From AC-50 sp035640455 (lineage in GTDB: Bacteria > Actinomycetota > Thermoleophilia > Gaiellales > Gaiellaceae), in NCBI GenBank assembly GCA_035640455.1, contig DASQWB010000030.1, forward strand, positions 1 through 22,444: a DNA stretch of 22,444 nt, written 5' to 3'. Shown here one piece after another: positions 1 through 7,408 of the stretch. Under the pieces are notes generated by a model. That model saw only the letters and a program-made list of their open reading frames with translations, ran no database searches and had not been told where the DNA came from. Numbering within the stretch: position 1 is the stretch's first letter; the number at the start of each line of letters is the position of its first letter. The position numbers and the translations under genes were made by a program.

Positions 1-151
1 CGAGGACGGCGATGTCGTAGGCGTTGACGCTCAGCAGCACCAAAGCGGTGTCGCCGTCGCCGGCGATGTCTGCCGCGATCGCTTCCAGGCGTAGGCCATC
101 GCGGATGGCTTCTGCCATGTAGGGCTCGTCCTCGACGATCAGCACGCGCAC
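1..151 (-). CDS. Response regulator, N-terminal part (runs off window)
   Basis: The minus strand from a GTG at 151 reads MRVLIVEDEPYMAEAIRDG and then a receiver-like continuation ending ...AYDIAVL at the window edge. VLIVEDE is the first beta strand and acidic pocket of a CheY-like receiver domain. The window ends just before the expected phospho-acceptor aspartate. An in-frame TAG at 163-161 lies just upstream, so the start is GTG 151 or GTG 145. The OmpR/PhoB type is the usual partner of such a start, but the output domain lies outside the window, so this is inference. It is divergent from the carboxypeptidase gene; the short gap probably holds both promoters. Confidence 0.85.
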   Translation of the reverse strand, partial: MRVLIVEDEPYMAEAIRDGLRLEAIAADIAGDGDTALVLLSVNAYDIAVL

Positions 152-237
152 GCTCGGATGCTACGAGCCGGCGCATGTCGTCGGCATATCGAAAACCAGA
201 TACGTCCTGGCAACGCCACGCTCCCTTGAATGGAGGC

Positions 238-1353
238 ATGACTTACCGCGAACCAGCACGAACACCGACCAGCCGGTTTCGCAGGATCCGTGTCGCCGGC
301 GTGCTACTCGTCATCGCGGCGATCGCCGCCGTCTTCGGCTACCAGTCGCTGGCGTCCTCGTCCTCGACGGCCGCATCACCGATCGACGTCCTTCGCAGTG
401 AGCACCGTGGCGCGCGTGGCGAAGCGGTGCCCAGCACGGTGTGGCCGGCATATGGCCAAGCCGCGTTCGTCCTAACAGGACAGTCGCAGATCCAAGCCGG
501 CCCGAACCAACATGCGGCTGCAATCGCCAGCCTCGCGAAGGTGATGACGGCCTATCTCGTGCTCCGTGACCACCCGCTACGGCCCGGCGAGGACGGCCCG
601 ACGATCACGCTCACCGACGCCGATGTCGCCGACACCGACCGCCGGCGCCGACAGCAGGAGTCGGTCGTGTCGATCGCCGCCGGAGAGCAATTGAGCGAAC
701 TGCAGGCGCTGCAGGCACTGCTGCTGCCGTCGGCGAACAACATCGCCGCGGCTCTGGCGCGATGGGACGCCGGCTCGGCGGACCGGTTTGTTGCCCGGAT
801 GAATGCCACCGCCCGGTCGCTGGGCATGACCCACACCCGCTACACCGACCCGAGCGGCTACGACGACGCAACCGTGTCGACTGCCGCCGACCAGGTGCGC
901 ATCGTCGATCGCGCGATGCGCCTGCCGGTGTTCGCGAGCATCGTCGCCACGCCGAGCGCGACGCTGCCGGTCGCCGGCACCGTGCACAACACCAACACAT
1001 TGCTCGGGCACAACGGGTTTGTCGGCGTCAAGACCGGCTCGACCGCCGCGGCCGGCGGCTGCTTCGCCTTCCGGGCCGTCCGCTGGATCGACGGCAAGCG
1101 GACGGCGATCACCGGGGTCGTGTTGGGCCAGCCCGGCCACGACCAGATCGCGGCGGGTCTCGCGGCCGCCGACGCCATGGTCGACCGCATCGCCGGTCAT
1201 CCGGCTATGCCAGGTCTACAGCAACGAACCCGGGCACTACGAACTGCGCCCCGAAGCCATCGACCACGGCGGCGCGTCCATGTACGCCGACCCCGACGGA
1301 CTCGAACCGTCGACCCCCTCTTACCGTGGAGGATTCGCACCGCGGCTATGTGA
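238..1353 (+). CDS. D-alanyl-D-alanine carboxypeptidase (peptidase S11), C-terminus disrupted
   Basis: Serine-type penicillin-binding enzyme that trims the terminal D-Ala of peptidoglycan stem peptides outside the membrane. All three active-site motifs are visible: SLAK (in AAAIASLAKVMTAY), SAN (LLPSANNIAAAL) and KTG (GVKTGSTAAAGG). A short basic N-terminus is followed by a single membrane segment (VAGVLLVIAAIAAVFGY), so it is an anchored extracellular enzyme. I place the start at ATG 238; ATG 175 is also in frame but would leave only 23 bp to the divergent regulator. The S11 domain looks complete by about 1200. The last 50 residues are Arg/Pro-rich and resemble an out-of-frame reading, while another frame reads NEPGHYELRPEAIDHGG over the same DNA. 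The tail also overlaps a tRNA-derived repeat, so the native 3' end was probably replaced. Confidence 0.85.
   Translation: MTYREPARTPTSRFRRIRVAGVLLVIAAIAAVFGYQSLASSSSTAASPIDVLRSEHRGARGEAVPSTVWPAYGQAAFVLTGQSQIQAGPNQHAAAIASLAKVMTAYLVLRDHPLRPGEDGPTITLTDADVADTDRRRRQQESVVSIAAGEQLSELQALQALLLPSANNIAAALARWDAGSADRFVARMNATARSLGMTHTRYTDPSGYDDATVSTAADQVRIVDRAMRLPVFASIVATPSATLPVAGTVHNTNTLLGHNGFVGVKTGSTAAAGGCFAFRAVRWIDGKRTAITGVVLGQPGHDQIAAGLAAADAMVDRIAGHPAMPGLQQRTRALRTAPRSHRPRRRVHVRRPRRTRTVDPLLPWRIRTAAM
1295..1325 (-). repeat. tRNA 3'-half fragment, left copy of direct repeat (att-like)
   Basis: The first 26 bp (1295-1320) are identical to 16594-16619. Read on the minus strand they contain a full tRNA T-arm: stem GACGG, loop TTCGAGT, stem CCGTC. 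This is preceded by a variable-loop-like GGGGGTC and by GGTAAGAG, which resembles the 3' side of a tRNA-Thr(GGT) anticodon arm. No D-arm or 5' acceptor strand is present, so it is not a working tRNA. Such 3'-tRNA fragments are typical footprints of integrative elements. It lies inside the disrupted 3' end of the carboxypeptidase reading frame. Confidence 0.7.
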
Positions 1354-1662
1354 TCTGGGAACCCGCTTGGCAGCGCGCTTTCCGTGCAATTCGGCTGATT
1401 TCTCCGCTTGCAGCACCCTTCCTTGAAGGATCCTGAGCAGCCCCAAAAAGCCTCCAACCTGGCCCCAGAACCTAGCCCCAACCAAGCTCGTCTTGTAGTC
1501 GACCTTGGCAAAAGGTAGGCGTCGCACGGGAATCCGCTCGCGCATCTCTTCTCGGGGTTAGGCTGGTGGAGCATCGGGGAAGCCAGGCTAGGCCGCCCGG
1601 GGATGGCATCGACGAAGCGCGGGACGGATGCTCGTTCACGCCCTGCGCCGATCGCAAGCCGG
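1354..1662. other. Gap without a recognisable gene
   Basis: Only short overlapping frames of low quality cross this stretch and none resembles a known protein. I see no convincing promoter, terminator or RNA gene. It lies directly next to the left tRNA-derived repeat and may be leftover integrated DNA. Confidence 0.5.
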
Positions 1663-2006
1663 CTATTTGTCGGTGTTCGGCAGTGCCCAGCGGAGGTCGT
1701 TGAACATCGCCTGCACGGCGGCGATGCCTTGGTCGCTATCTGCCCTCACGTCGAGCACCACGTTATCCCCGCGGGTGTGTGCGGACCAGCTGGCGAAGGC
1801 GCAGCAGTCTCGCTCTAGCTCGGCGAGCCGTTGGAGTTCGTCTTCGACGCGGGGCCCATCGCGAAAGAGCAACCGTAAGCCGGCTCGGTCGTGAGTAATC
1901 CCACGCCTGCGCGGTCTGCGAGTCGCCGCCAGCGTTCTCGGCGCTCGGCGAGGTCAGCCTGCTCGAGGGAGCAGGCGATCACCGGGACTTCCTGATCCTT
2001 CTCCAT
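1663..2006 (-). pseudogene. Frameshifted small conserved protein with a CCxF motif
   Basis: Two minus-strand frames join into one protein. The first, from ATG 2006, reads MEKDQEVPVIACSLEQADL and stays protein-like up to ...LLTTEPAYG. It then turns into a poor sequence, while the other frame continues with LLFRDGPRVEDELQRLAELE, then RDCCAFASW, and ends at 1663. The frame change falls near 1870-1885. The joined product of about 114 residues matches the layout of a small actinobacterial family I remember (PIACSL start, central E-x-x-CCxF) that is often found near metal-responsive genes. The function is unknown; the cysteine pair suggests a metal or redox role, but that is a guess. A sequencing error would give the same picture. 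Confidence 0.6.
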
Positions 2007-2134
2007 CCGTCCTCGGTTCGTGGGCGGGGAACCCTCACGAACATCGTGCCTGTTCGGGGCGACTTCATGCCGGCCGAGAGCCTTGATCGCCCAGACGCTG
2101 TCGACGCTTCGCAGGTGTCGGTCACACTGGCGGC

Positions 2135-2383
2135 ATGCTTACTCTCTTTGGGGCAAGCGCTCTCGCGTTCATGATGTTGACGTACGCGCTCGAGCGTCGG
2201 CACCGGCTCTTCATCCTCGCCTTCGCGGTTGGCTGCGCGTTGTCGAGTGCGTATGGGTTCCTCGCGGGCACCTGGCCCTTCGGTGTGGTCGAGCTGCTCT
2301 GGGTCGGGATCGCGCTGCGCCGCTACGCCGCATACCCGCTCGATCAACCCTCGATCGCCGGGACGCGGGACGCAGCACGTTAA
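2135..2383 (+). CDS. Small membrane protein, unknown function
   Basis: An 82-residue protein starting MLTLFGASALAFMMLTYALE, with two likely membrane helices (about residues 2-18 and 27-44) joined by a basic loop (ERRHRLF). A third weakly hydrophobic stretch WPFGVVELLWVGIALRR follows. The pattern of TM, RR-rich loop, TM and WPFGVVE is one I associate with a conserved hypothetical family of Actinobacteria. No function is known to me. It stands alone between the frameshifted gene and the CDF transporter, and a longer overlapping frame that starts at 2020 is poor over this stretch. The tail after about residue 66 looks less conserved. Confidence 0.6.
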   Translation: MLTLFGASALAFMMLTYALERRHRLFILAFAVGCALSSAYGFLAGTWPFGVVELLWVGIALRRYAAYPLDQPSIAGTRDAAR

Positions 2384-2499
2384 GCGCGCCCGCCGGGAGG
2401 CGATGCGCGCACAGATGCGCGCACGCGCGGACGCTGTTCACAGGAGTTCGCCGAGGGCTCTGCCGGTCGTCGTCGCATGCATCCAGCGAATGCGACTCG

Positions 2500-3324
2500 A
2501 TGAGCCCGGGCTACGGTATCGAGCATGAGCGGTTCGAGCGCGCCGGCACTGCATCGGCACGGACTCCGTGTCCACGACATCCCTACGCCCGTGCGCACAG
2601 GCATCTGCGGCTGATTCAGCGATCAAAGCCCGTCGAGCCCAACGAGCATCAGCATGAGCACGAACATGACCATCACGGTGAGCACGGGCACTCGCACGGG
2701 CTCATCGATCGCTCGATCGTGCGCTCACGCGCCGGCGTCAGGGCCGTCTCGCTCAGCCTCGCCGTCCTCGCGCTTGCCGCCGGAGCTCAGGTCGCGATCT
2801 TCGTCTTGTCGGGCTCGGTCGCGCTCCTCGCCGACCTGATCCACAACTTCGGTGACGCGCTGACGGCGCTGCCGCTGGGGATCGTGTTCTACCTGCGCTC
2901 CTTGCGTGGGGAGAAGCTGGCCGGGCTGGCCGTCGTACTCGCCATCTTCGTCTCGGCGTGCGTCGCGACGTACGAGACGATCGAGCGCTTGATCCACCCG
3001 GAGCAGCTCTCGCACCTGTGGGTCTTGGCGGCTGCCGGCATCGTCGGCTTTCTCGGCAACGAGTTCGCGGCGCAGGTGCGGCTGCGCGCGGGGAAGCGAC
3101 TCTCCAGCCCGGCCATGGTTGCGGACGGCAACCACGCCCGCGTGGACGCCTTCGTATCGCTCGGCGTGGTCGCCAGCGCGGTCGTCGTCTCGCTCGGTGC
3201 CGAAATTGGTGATCCGATCATCGGCCTTGCGATCACCCTCGTGATCCTGCGGATCACCTGGCAGTCCTGGCGAACAGTGTCGAGAACCGATCCCGGCGAG
3301 ATGATCGAGCCCCACCAGCACTAG
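2500..3324 (+). CDS. Cation diffusion facilitator (CzcD/ZitB-like Zn/Co/Cd efflux)
   Basis: Proton-coupled exporter of divalent metal ions in the inner membrane. A His-rich cytoplasmic N-terminus (HQHEHEHDHHGEHGHSHG) precedes six predicted helices. The family's two metal-site signatures are present: DLIHNFGD in the second helix and DGNHARVD in the fifth. The protein ends soon after the sixth helix (ILRITWQSWRTVSR...), so it lacks a long C-terminal domain, as short relatives do. The start is uncertain. ATG 2500 is the last in-frame ATG, yet residues 1-45 look unlike protein, and clear homology begins near 2638; a non-ATG start close to the His-rich stretch is possible. Its stop overlaps the stop of the convergent MFS gene through a shared CTAG. 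Confidence 0.88.
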   Translation: MSPGYGIEHERFERAGTASARTPCPRHPYARAHRHLRLIQRSKPVEPNEHQHEHEHDHHGEHGHSHGLIDRSIVRSRAGVRAVSLSLAVLALAAGAQVAIFVLSGSVALLADLIHNFGDALTALPLGIVFYLRSLRGEKLAGLAVVLAIFVSACVATYETIERLIHPEQLSHLWVLAAAGIVGFLGNEFAAQVRLRAGKRLSSPAMVADGNHARVDAFVSLGVVASAVVVSLGAEIGDPIIGLAITLVILRITWQSWRTVSRTDPGEMIEPHQH

Positions 3325-4502
3325 CCGGTCGTCGCCGGCTCGCGCCGCGGGTGCTCGCCTTCGACCGTGACGTTGCGGAAGAGGACGTAGAGGCCGAGGT
3401 CGTAGACGCTCTTGAGCGCGCCGGCGATCACGAAGGGCGCGCCGAGGGCGGCGCGGATCACGGCGCCCGCGACGAGCGGCGCCAGCGGCCGCGTGATGTA
3501 GCGAGCGGTGTTCGTGTAGGCAGCTGCGGCGGTGCGCTCGCTCGGGTCGACGACGGCCATCACGTACGCCTGCCGCGTCGGCACGTCGGCCTGGGAGAGC
3601 AGGAAGCGGGCGAGCAGGAGCACGATCGCGCTCGCCAGGTTCGGCGCGAATGCGACCGCGGCGAGCAGCAGGTTCGAGGGCAGGTGCGTGAAAACCATCG
3701 TCCGCAGCAGCCCGATCCGGCCGGCGAGCCGGACCGCGCCCTGAAAGGAGAGCGCCTGCAGCAGGCCGATCGCGAAGAAGACGATCGCGAGAGTGTGCGG
3801 CGAGGCACCGTACTTGCGCACGAACAGGTAGGCGATGAACGTCTGCGGCACGAAGCCGCCGCCGAGGCTGTCGAGCGCAAAGAGCGCCGACAGGCGCAGC
3901 ACGATCCCGCGCGAGCGATGGAGCGGCGGTAGCGGTTCCGCCTCAAGCTCGTCGCCGCGTTCGACGGCCGCTGACAGGTTGACTGCCGCGAGCAGTGCTG
4001 TCGCGGCGGCGAGCGGGTAGGCAAGCAGCCAGCGGGGCGAGGAGCCGAGCAGGGCGAGCAGCGCGCCCGCCGACCCGGCGAGGGTTGCGACCGTGTTGTA
4101 GGTGCCGAACAACTGGGTGGCGTCACCGCCGCTGTGGGGGAGCATCGCCTGCTCGAGCGAGGTGAAGGGGCCCGACTCGACGACGTCGGTCGAGACGGTG
4201 CCGGTCAAGGCGGCAAGAAGCAGTGCTGGCAGCGAGCCGGTGAGCGCGAACACGCTGCCGGCGGCGGCCATGACGACGAACAAGAGCCGGTAGCAGCGCC
4301 GCCGCCCGATCCGGTCGCCGTAGCGGGCTATCAGCACCGAGACGGCGGCGGTGCCGGCGAGCAGGGCGGCGAGGACGGCGCCGACCGCCGCGTCGGAGAG
4401 GCCGCGGCGGGCGAGCGTGACCCCGATCAGCACCGAGCCGAGGCCGTACGCGAGCGCGCGTGCCGCCTGGGCGGCGACGATCCGGCGCGCGTCGGCGCTC
4501 AG
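3321..4502 (-). CDS. MFS transporter, probable CTG start
   Basis: Major facilitator superfamily transporter of about 393 residues with roughly twelve hydrophobic segments. The cytoplasmic loop between helices 2 and 3 carries the signature RYGDRIGRRRCYR, and the halves are joined by a charged loop (ERGDELEAEPLPPLHRS). The substrate cannot be read from sequence. The first GTG (4433) would cut off protein-like residues LSADARRIVAAQAARALAYG, which continue the frame upstream. At 4502 a CTG overlaps the TGA of the preceding gene as CTGA, with GAGGA six bases upstream, so I favour CTG as the true start. It is the last gene of the chromate-type operon and may export a product or metal complex linked to it. 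Confidence 0.78.
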   Translation of the reverse strand: MSADARRIVAAQAARALAYGLGSVLIGVTLARRGLSDAAVGAVLAALLAGTAAVSVLIARYGDRIGRRRCYRLLFVVMAAAGSVFALTGSLPALLLAALTGTVSTDVVESGPFTSLEQAMLPHSGGDATQLFGTYNTVATLAGSAGALLALLGSSPRWLLAYPLAAATALLAAVNLSAAVERGDELEAEPLPPLHRSRGIVLRLSALFALDSLGGGFVPQTFIAYLFVRKYGASPHTLAIVFFAIGLLQALSFQGAVRLAGRIGLLRTMVFTHLPSNLLLAAVAFAPNLASAIVLLLARFLLSQADVPTRQAYVMAVVDPSERTAAAAYTNTARYITRPLAPLVAGAVIRAALGAPFVIAGALKSVYDLGLYVLFRNVTVEGEHPRREPATTG

Positions 4503-5413
4503 CCGCGTTCCTCGTACACGGCGCCGCCGCCGCTCCCCGGGCAGAAGACGTACAGGCTGCCGTCAATGGGATCCCAGCCGCTCGTGTGCGCACCCGGCTC
4601 GGTTTCGATCGTCTCCACCGGCTCGAGCCGTTCGCTGTCGAAGCTGCACACGACGCCGGGGTCGCCGATCGCGACGTACAGGCGGCGCAGATGGGCATCG
4701 TGCATGACGACGTCAGGCACGCCCGGCAGCGGCAGCGTTGCGAGTACGTCGCCGCTGTCGCGCTCGAGGACGACGAGCGCGCCGCCGTCGGTAGCGCAGA
4801 ACAACCGTCCGGAGTCGAGCCAGAGGCCGTGCGGTCCATCGGTGGGAACGTCGAGCGCCCGCACGACCGCCGCGCGCTCGCAATCGATCACGATGATCTG
4901 CGCCGGTGCCTGGATGTTGGCGTAGACAAGGTCGCGGTCTTGGTCGTACGCGGCCCAGCGCGGTCTGCCCGGCAGCGGCAGCTGGGCAATGACCTCCATC
5001 GAGTCGAGCTCGACGACCGAGGCGGTGCAGTTCTCGCCGAGCGGCTCGCCGAGGTTGAAGCTATAGAGGCGCCGCCGCTCGCGGTCGTAGGCGAGGCCGT
5101 TCGGGTGCGGCCCCACCTCGACCTGGGCGAGCAGCTGCTCGTCGGAGCAGCGGAAGAGGCTGACGCGGGCTGCGGCGCGGTCGCTCGAGAAGAGCAGGTC
5201 GTGCTGCTCGTCGATCAGGACGCCGGCGACGCCGGGCAGCTCGAAGGAAAGCGCGTGCAGGTAGCTGCGCGTCGCGCAGTCGAGCACCTCGATTCGATCG
5301 GCGCCTGTGTGCGCGACGTACATCCGCCGCCCGGGCGGAAAGACGTCGGCGTGATCGAAGCCCGGTTTCGCGCCGGGCGGGATCGCGATGAAGCCGGCGC
5401 GGACGAGGCTCAT
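4499..5413 (-). CDS. YncE-like seven-bladed beta-propeller protein
   Basis: A 304-residue protein built of repeated blades of the type 'ADRIEVLDCATR', 'PNGLAYDRERRRLYSFN' and 'GPHGLWLDSGRLFCATDGG', characteristic of YVTN/YncE propellers. No signal peptide is seen, so it is probably cytoplasmic, unlike many YncE relatives. I use the ATG at 5413 because it overlaps the upstream stop as ATGA; an earlier in-frame ATG at 5446 lies inside the ChrB-C gene. Propellers of this type bind ligands or partner proteins, and several sit in metal-related operons. Here it lies between a ChrB-C gene and an MFS transporter. The precise role is unknown. Confidence 0.75.
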   Translation of the reverse strand: MSLVRAGFIAIPPGAKPGFDHADVFPPGRRMYVAHTGADRIEVLDCATRSYLHALSFELPGVAGVLIDEQHDLLFSSDRAAARVSLFRCSDEQLLAQVEVGPHPNGLAYDRERRRLYSFNLGEPLGENCTASVVELDSMEVIAQLPLPGRPRWAAYDQDRDLVYANIQAPAQIIVIDCERAAVVRALDVPTDGPHGLWLDSGRLFCATDGGALVVLERDSGDVLATLPLPGVPDVVMHDAHLRRLYVAIGDPGVVCSFDSERLEPVETIETEPGAHTSGWDPIDGSLYVFCPGSGGGAVYEERG

Positions 5414-5853
5414 GCGCTCGTGCCGGACGCGACTTCGTTCCTGCACCAGGCGTAGAGCGCGTCGTAGACCGGCAGCGAAAGCTCGAGCTGGCGGTGGTCG
5501 CCGAGGTTCAAGAGGTGGAAGCCTTCGGCGACCGCGAGCAGCCCGCGCGACTGCGGTGTGGCATCCCGGTCGTCGGCGACGTCGGCGCCGTGCACGATCC
5601 GCCCCAGCAGCTGCAGCGCCGGCTCGTCGAGCTTGTACTCCTCGAGGAGCACCTCGAACGAGCAGAGCCCGTCGCGGTGCGTGTACTCGGCGCCGGGGGC
5701 GTCGTAGGAGTGCGCGCGCTCGCGGTTGGCGACCTCAAGCACTTGGTCGGCGGGGACGTAGAGGAACTCCGCCTCCTTATCGATGAAGTTCTTGATCAGC
5801 CAGGGGCAGGCGATCCGGTCGGTCTTCGGCCGTTCGCGCGTGACCCACTTCAT
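5410..5853 (-). CDS. ChrB C-terminal-domain protein (chromate resistance), copy 1
   Basis: A 147-residue protein starting MKWVTRERPKTDRIACPWLI, the hallmark of the ChrB C-terminal (chromate resistance exported protein) family: the IACPWLIKNFID core, then EFLYVPADQV and CSFEVLLEEY. Family members occur either fused behind a ChrB N-terminal regulator domain or stand-alone, as here; the biochemical role is unsettled. A strong Shine-Dalgarno AAAGGAG lies 7 bases before the ATG. It follows chrA by a short gap and its stop overlaps the start of the propeller gene. It is a paralogue of the protein at 6977-7408, sharing the overall layout. Confidence 0.85.
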   Translation of the reverse strand: MKWVTRERPKTDRIACPWLIKNFIDKEAEFLYVPADQVLEVANRERAHSYDAPGAEYTHRDGLCSFEVLLEEYKLDEPALQLLGRIVHGADVADDRDATPQSRGLLAVAEGFHLLNLGDHRQLELSLPVYDALYAWCRNEVASGTSA

Positions 5854-5869
5854 CTTGGTTCTCCTTTCG

Positions 5870-6980
5870 CTAGTGGAGGGCGAGGCCGGCGATCGCGGCG
5901 GCCGCGACGAGCGCCGGCTCGGCCACCTTGAGCCGTTTCTGCAGCAGCAGCGCGAGCGCGACGACGCCGATCGCCGCCGAGAGCCAGCCGTGGATCGTCT
6001 GCCGGCCGATCACGATCGCGGCGCCGGCGATCGCGCCGGCTGCGGCCGCGGTCGCGCCCTTGACGAACCCCTGCAGGCGCGGGTGGCGCTCGAAGCGACG
6101 GAAGAGCCGGCCGGGGACGACGACGAATAGGTACGTCGGCGTGAACAGCGCGACGGTCGCGACGACCGCGCCGGCGACGCCCGCGACCAGGTAGCCGGCG
6201 AAGGTGCCCATGATCACCACCGGGCCCGGGCTGCAGGAAGGGCACGACGGCGAGCCCGGAACCGAAGGTGAGCGCGCTCGCTTTCGCGAAAAAGAGCGCC
6301 AGCGTTCCGAGCGAGCCGGCGGCGGCGAGCCAGGCGAAGCCCTTGACGGTTGCGAGCGTCACCGGCGACAGGGCAGCGGCGCCGCCGCGCAGCCGCGGCA
6401 ACCCGCCGCCGTAGTAGAGCGCGCCGAAGAAGCCGGCGGCGAGGAAGAGCCAGACAATCTCGCTGCCGGAGATCGCGGTCGAGGCGCAGACGATCGTGGC
6501 GATCGCCCACAGCAGCGGGTCGTGCTTATTGGTTGAACGCGCGAGCTTGTAGGCGGCGATCGCGACGATCGCCAGCACCGCCGGCCCGACGCCGAAAAAG
6601 ACGCTCTGCACCTGCGACAGCCCCTGGTAGTGCGCATACAGTGCCGCCACCGCGGTGACGAGCAGAAACGGCGGCACGATGAACGGCAGCGCCACCAGCA
6701 GTGCGCCGCGCGCTCCCCGCTCGAGGTAGCCGAGCCACATCGCCAGCTGCGCGGCCAGCGGTCCCGGCATCGTCTGCGCAATCGCGAGCCCCTGCTGGTA
6801 CTCCTCATCCGAGAACCAGCCGCGCTCCTCGACCAGGTCGCGGCGCATGTAGCCGGCGAGCGCGATCGGGCCGCCGAACCCGGCCGAGCCCAAGCGCAGG
6901 AAGTAGAGGAACAGGCCGCGCATCGTCCGCGGCTGCGCGCCTACGAGCTCGGCCCGCTCGGCGCGCGCGACGCCGCTCAC
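5870..6980 (-). pseudogene. chrA: ChrA-type chromate transporter with internal deletion and frameshift
   Basis: ChrA carries chromate out of the cell through the inner membrane. From GTG 6980 (overlapping the upstream stop as GTGA) the frame reads through MRGLFLYFLRLGSAGFGGPI, then QTMPGPLAAQLAMWLGYLE, the first-half signature, and on to the second-half signature LTFGSGLAVVPFLQ near 6235. It then enters a nonsense frame. A second frame picks up at PGPVVIMGTFAGYLVAG and runs to the stop at 5870. Intact relatives have about 25 residues between FLQ and PGPVV (a W-L-T-x-x-Q-F-L-D-A stretch). Those are absent here and the frame changes at the join. So this looks like a deletion of about 75 bp rather than a simple base error. 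A collapsed assembly at the GC-rich CCCGGGCCCGG junction is the alternative. Confidence 0.8.
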
Positions 6981-7408
6981 GCCGGGTCGCGCCCGCTCAG
7001 CAGGGCGCGCTTGCGGTACTCGTAGAGGCCGTCGAACAGCGGGCCCGAGAGCGCGAGCAGCTGCTCGTCGTCGCGTACCATCGACAGTCCGCGCAACAGC
7101 ACGTCGAGTCCGGGCGCCTCGGGTGCGTCGTAGCGCTCGTCGGCGAGGTCGGCCTCGTGCACGACCTTGGCGATCTCCCACAAGACCGGATCGGCGAGCT
7201 CGTAGCGGCGCAGGAAGGTCTCGAAGCTGCAGTCGCCGCCGTGGTGCGAGAGCTCGACGCCGCGCATGTCGAACGGGGTCGCGTCCGCCGGTACCTCGTC
7301 GGGGTCGTCGACGAACACGAACTCGGCCTCCGCATCGATGAAGCGGCGGATCAGCCAGGCACAGGCGGCCCGATCGACGTGACAGTGGCGACGGGTCGCC
7401 CATCTCAT
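6977..7408 (-). CDS. ChrB C-terminal-domain protein, copy 2
   Basis: A 143-residue protein starting MRWATRRHCHVDRAACAWLI, with RRFIDAEAEFVFVDDPDEVP and CSFETFLRRYEL. This is the ChrB C-terminal domain family, equivalent to the later part of full-length ChrB. The ATG overlaps the stop of the ChrB-N gene as ATGA, so the two together make a split ChrB. Compared with copy 1 it adds a cysteine and histidine near the N-terminus (RRHCHVDRAAC). Its stop overlaps the GTG of chrA. Expression should be tightly coupled to its neighbours. Confidence 0.85.
   Translation of the reverse strand: MRWATRRHCHVDRAACAWLIRRFIDAEAEFVFVDDPDEVPADATPFDMRGVELSHHGGDCSFETFLRRYELADPVLWEIAKVVHEADLADERYDAPEAPGLDVLLRGLSMVRDDEQLLALSGPLFDGLYEYRKRALLSGRDPA

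Noticed and set aside
2020..2499. Long plus-strand frame upstream of the CDF transporter
   Set aside because: It is continuous with the transporter frame but reads Arg/Ala-rich with no family-like sequence, and it overlaps the better 82-residue membrane protein in another frame.
2525..2614. 29-codon frame starting MSGSSAPALHRHGLRVHDIP just before the CDF gene
   Set aside because: It is short, has no ribosome site, and no similarity is known to me; it could be a leader peptide but nothing supports it.
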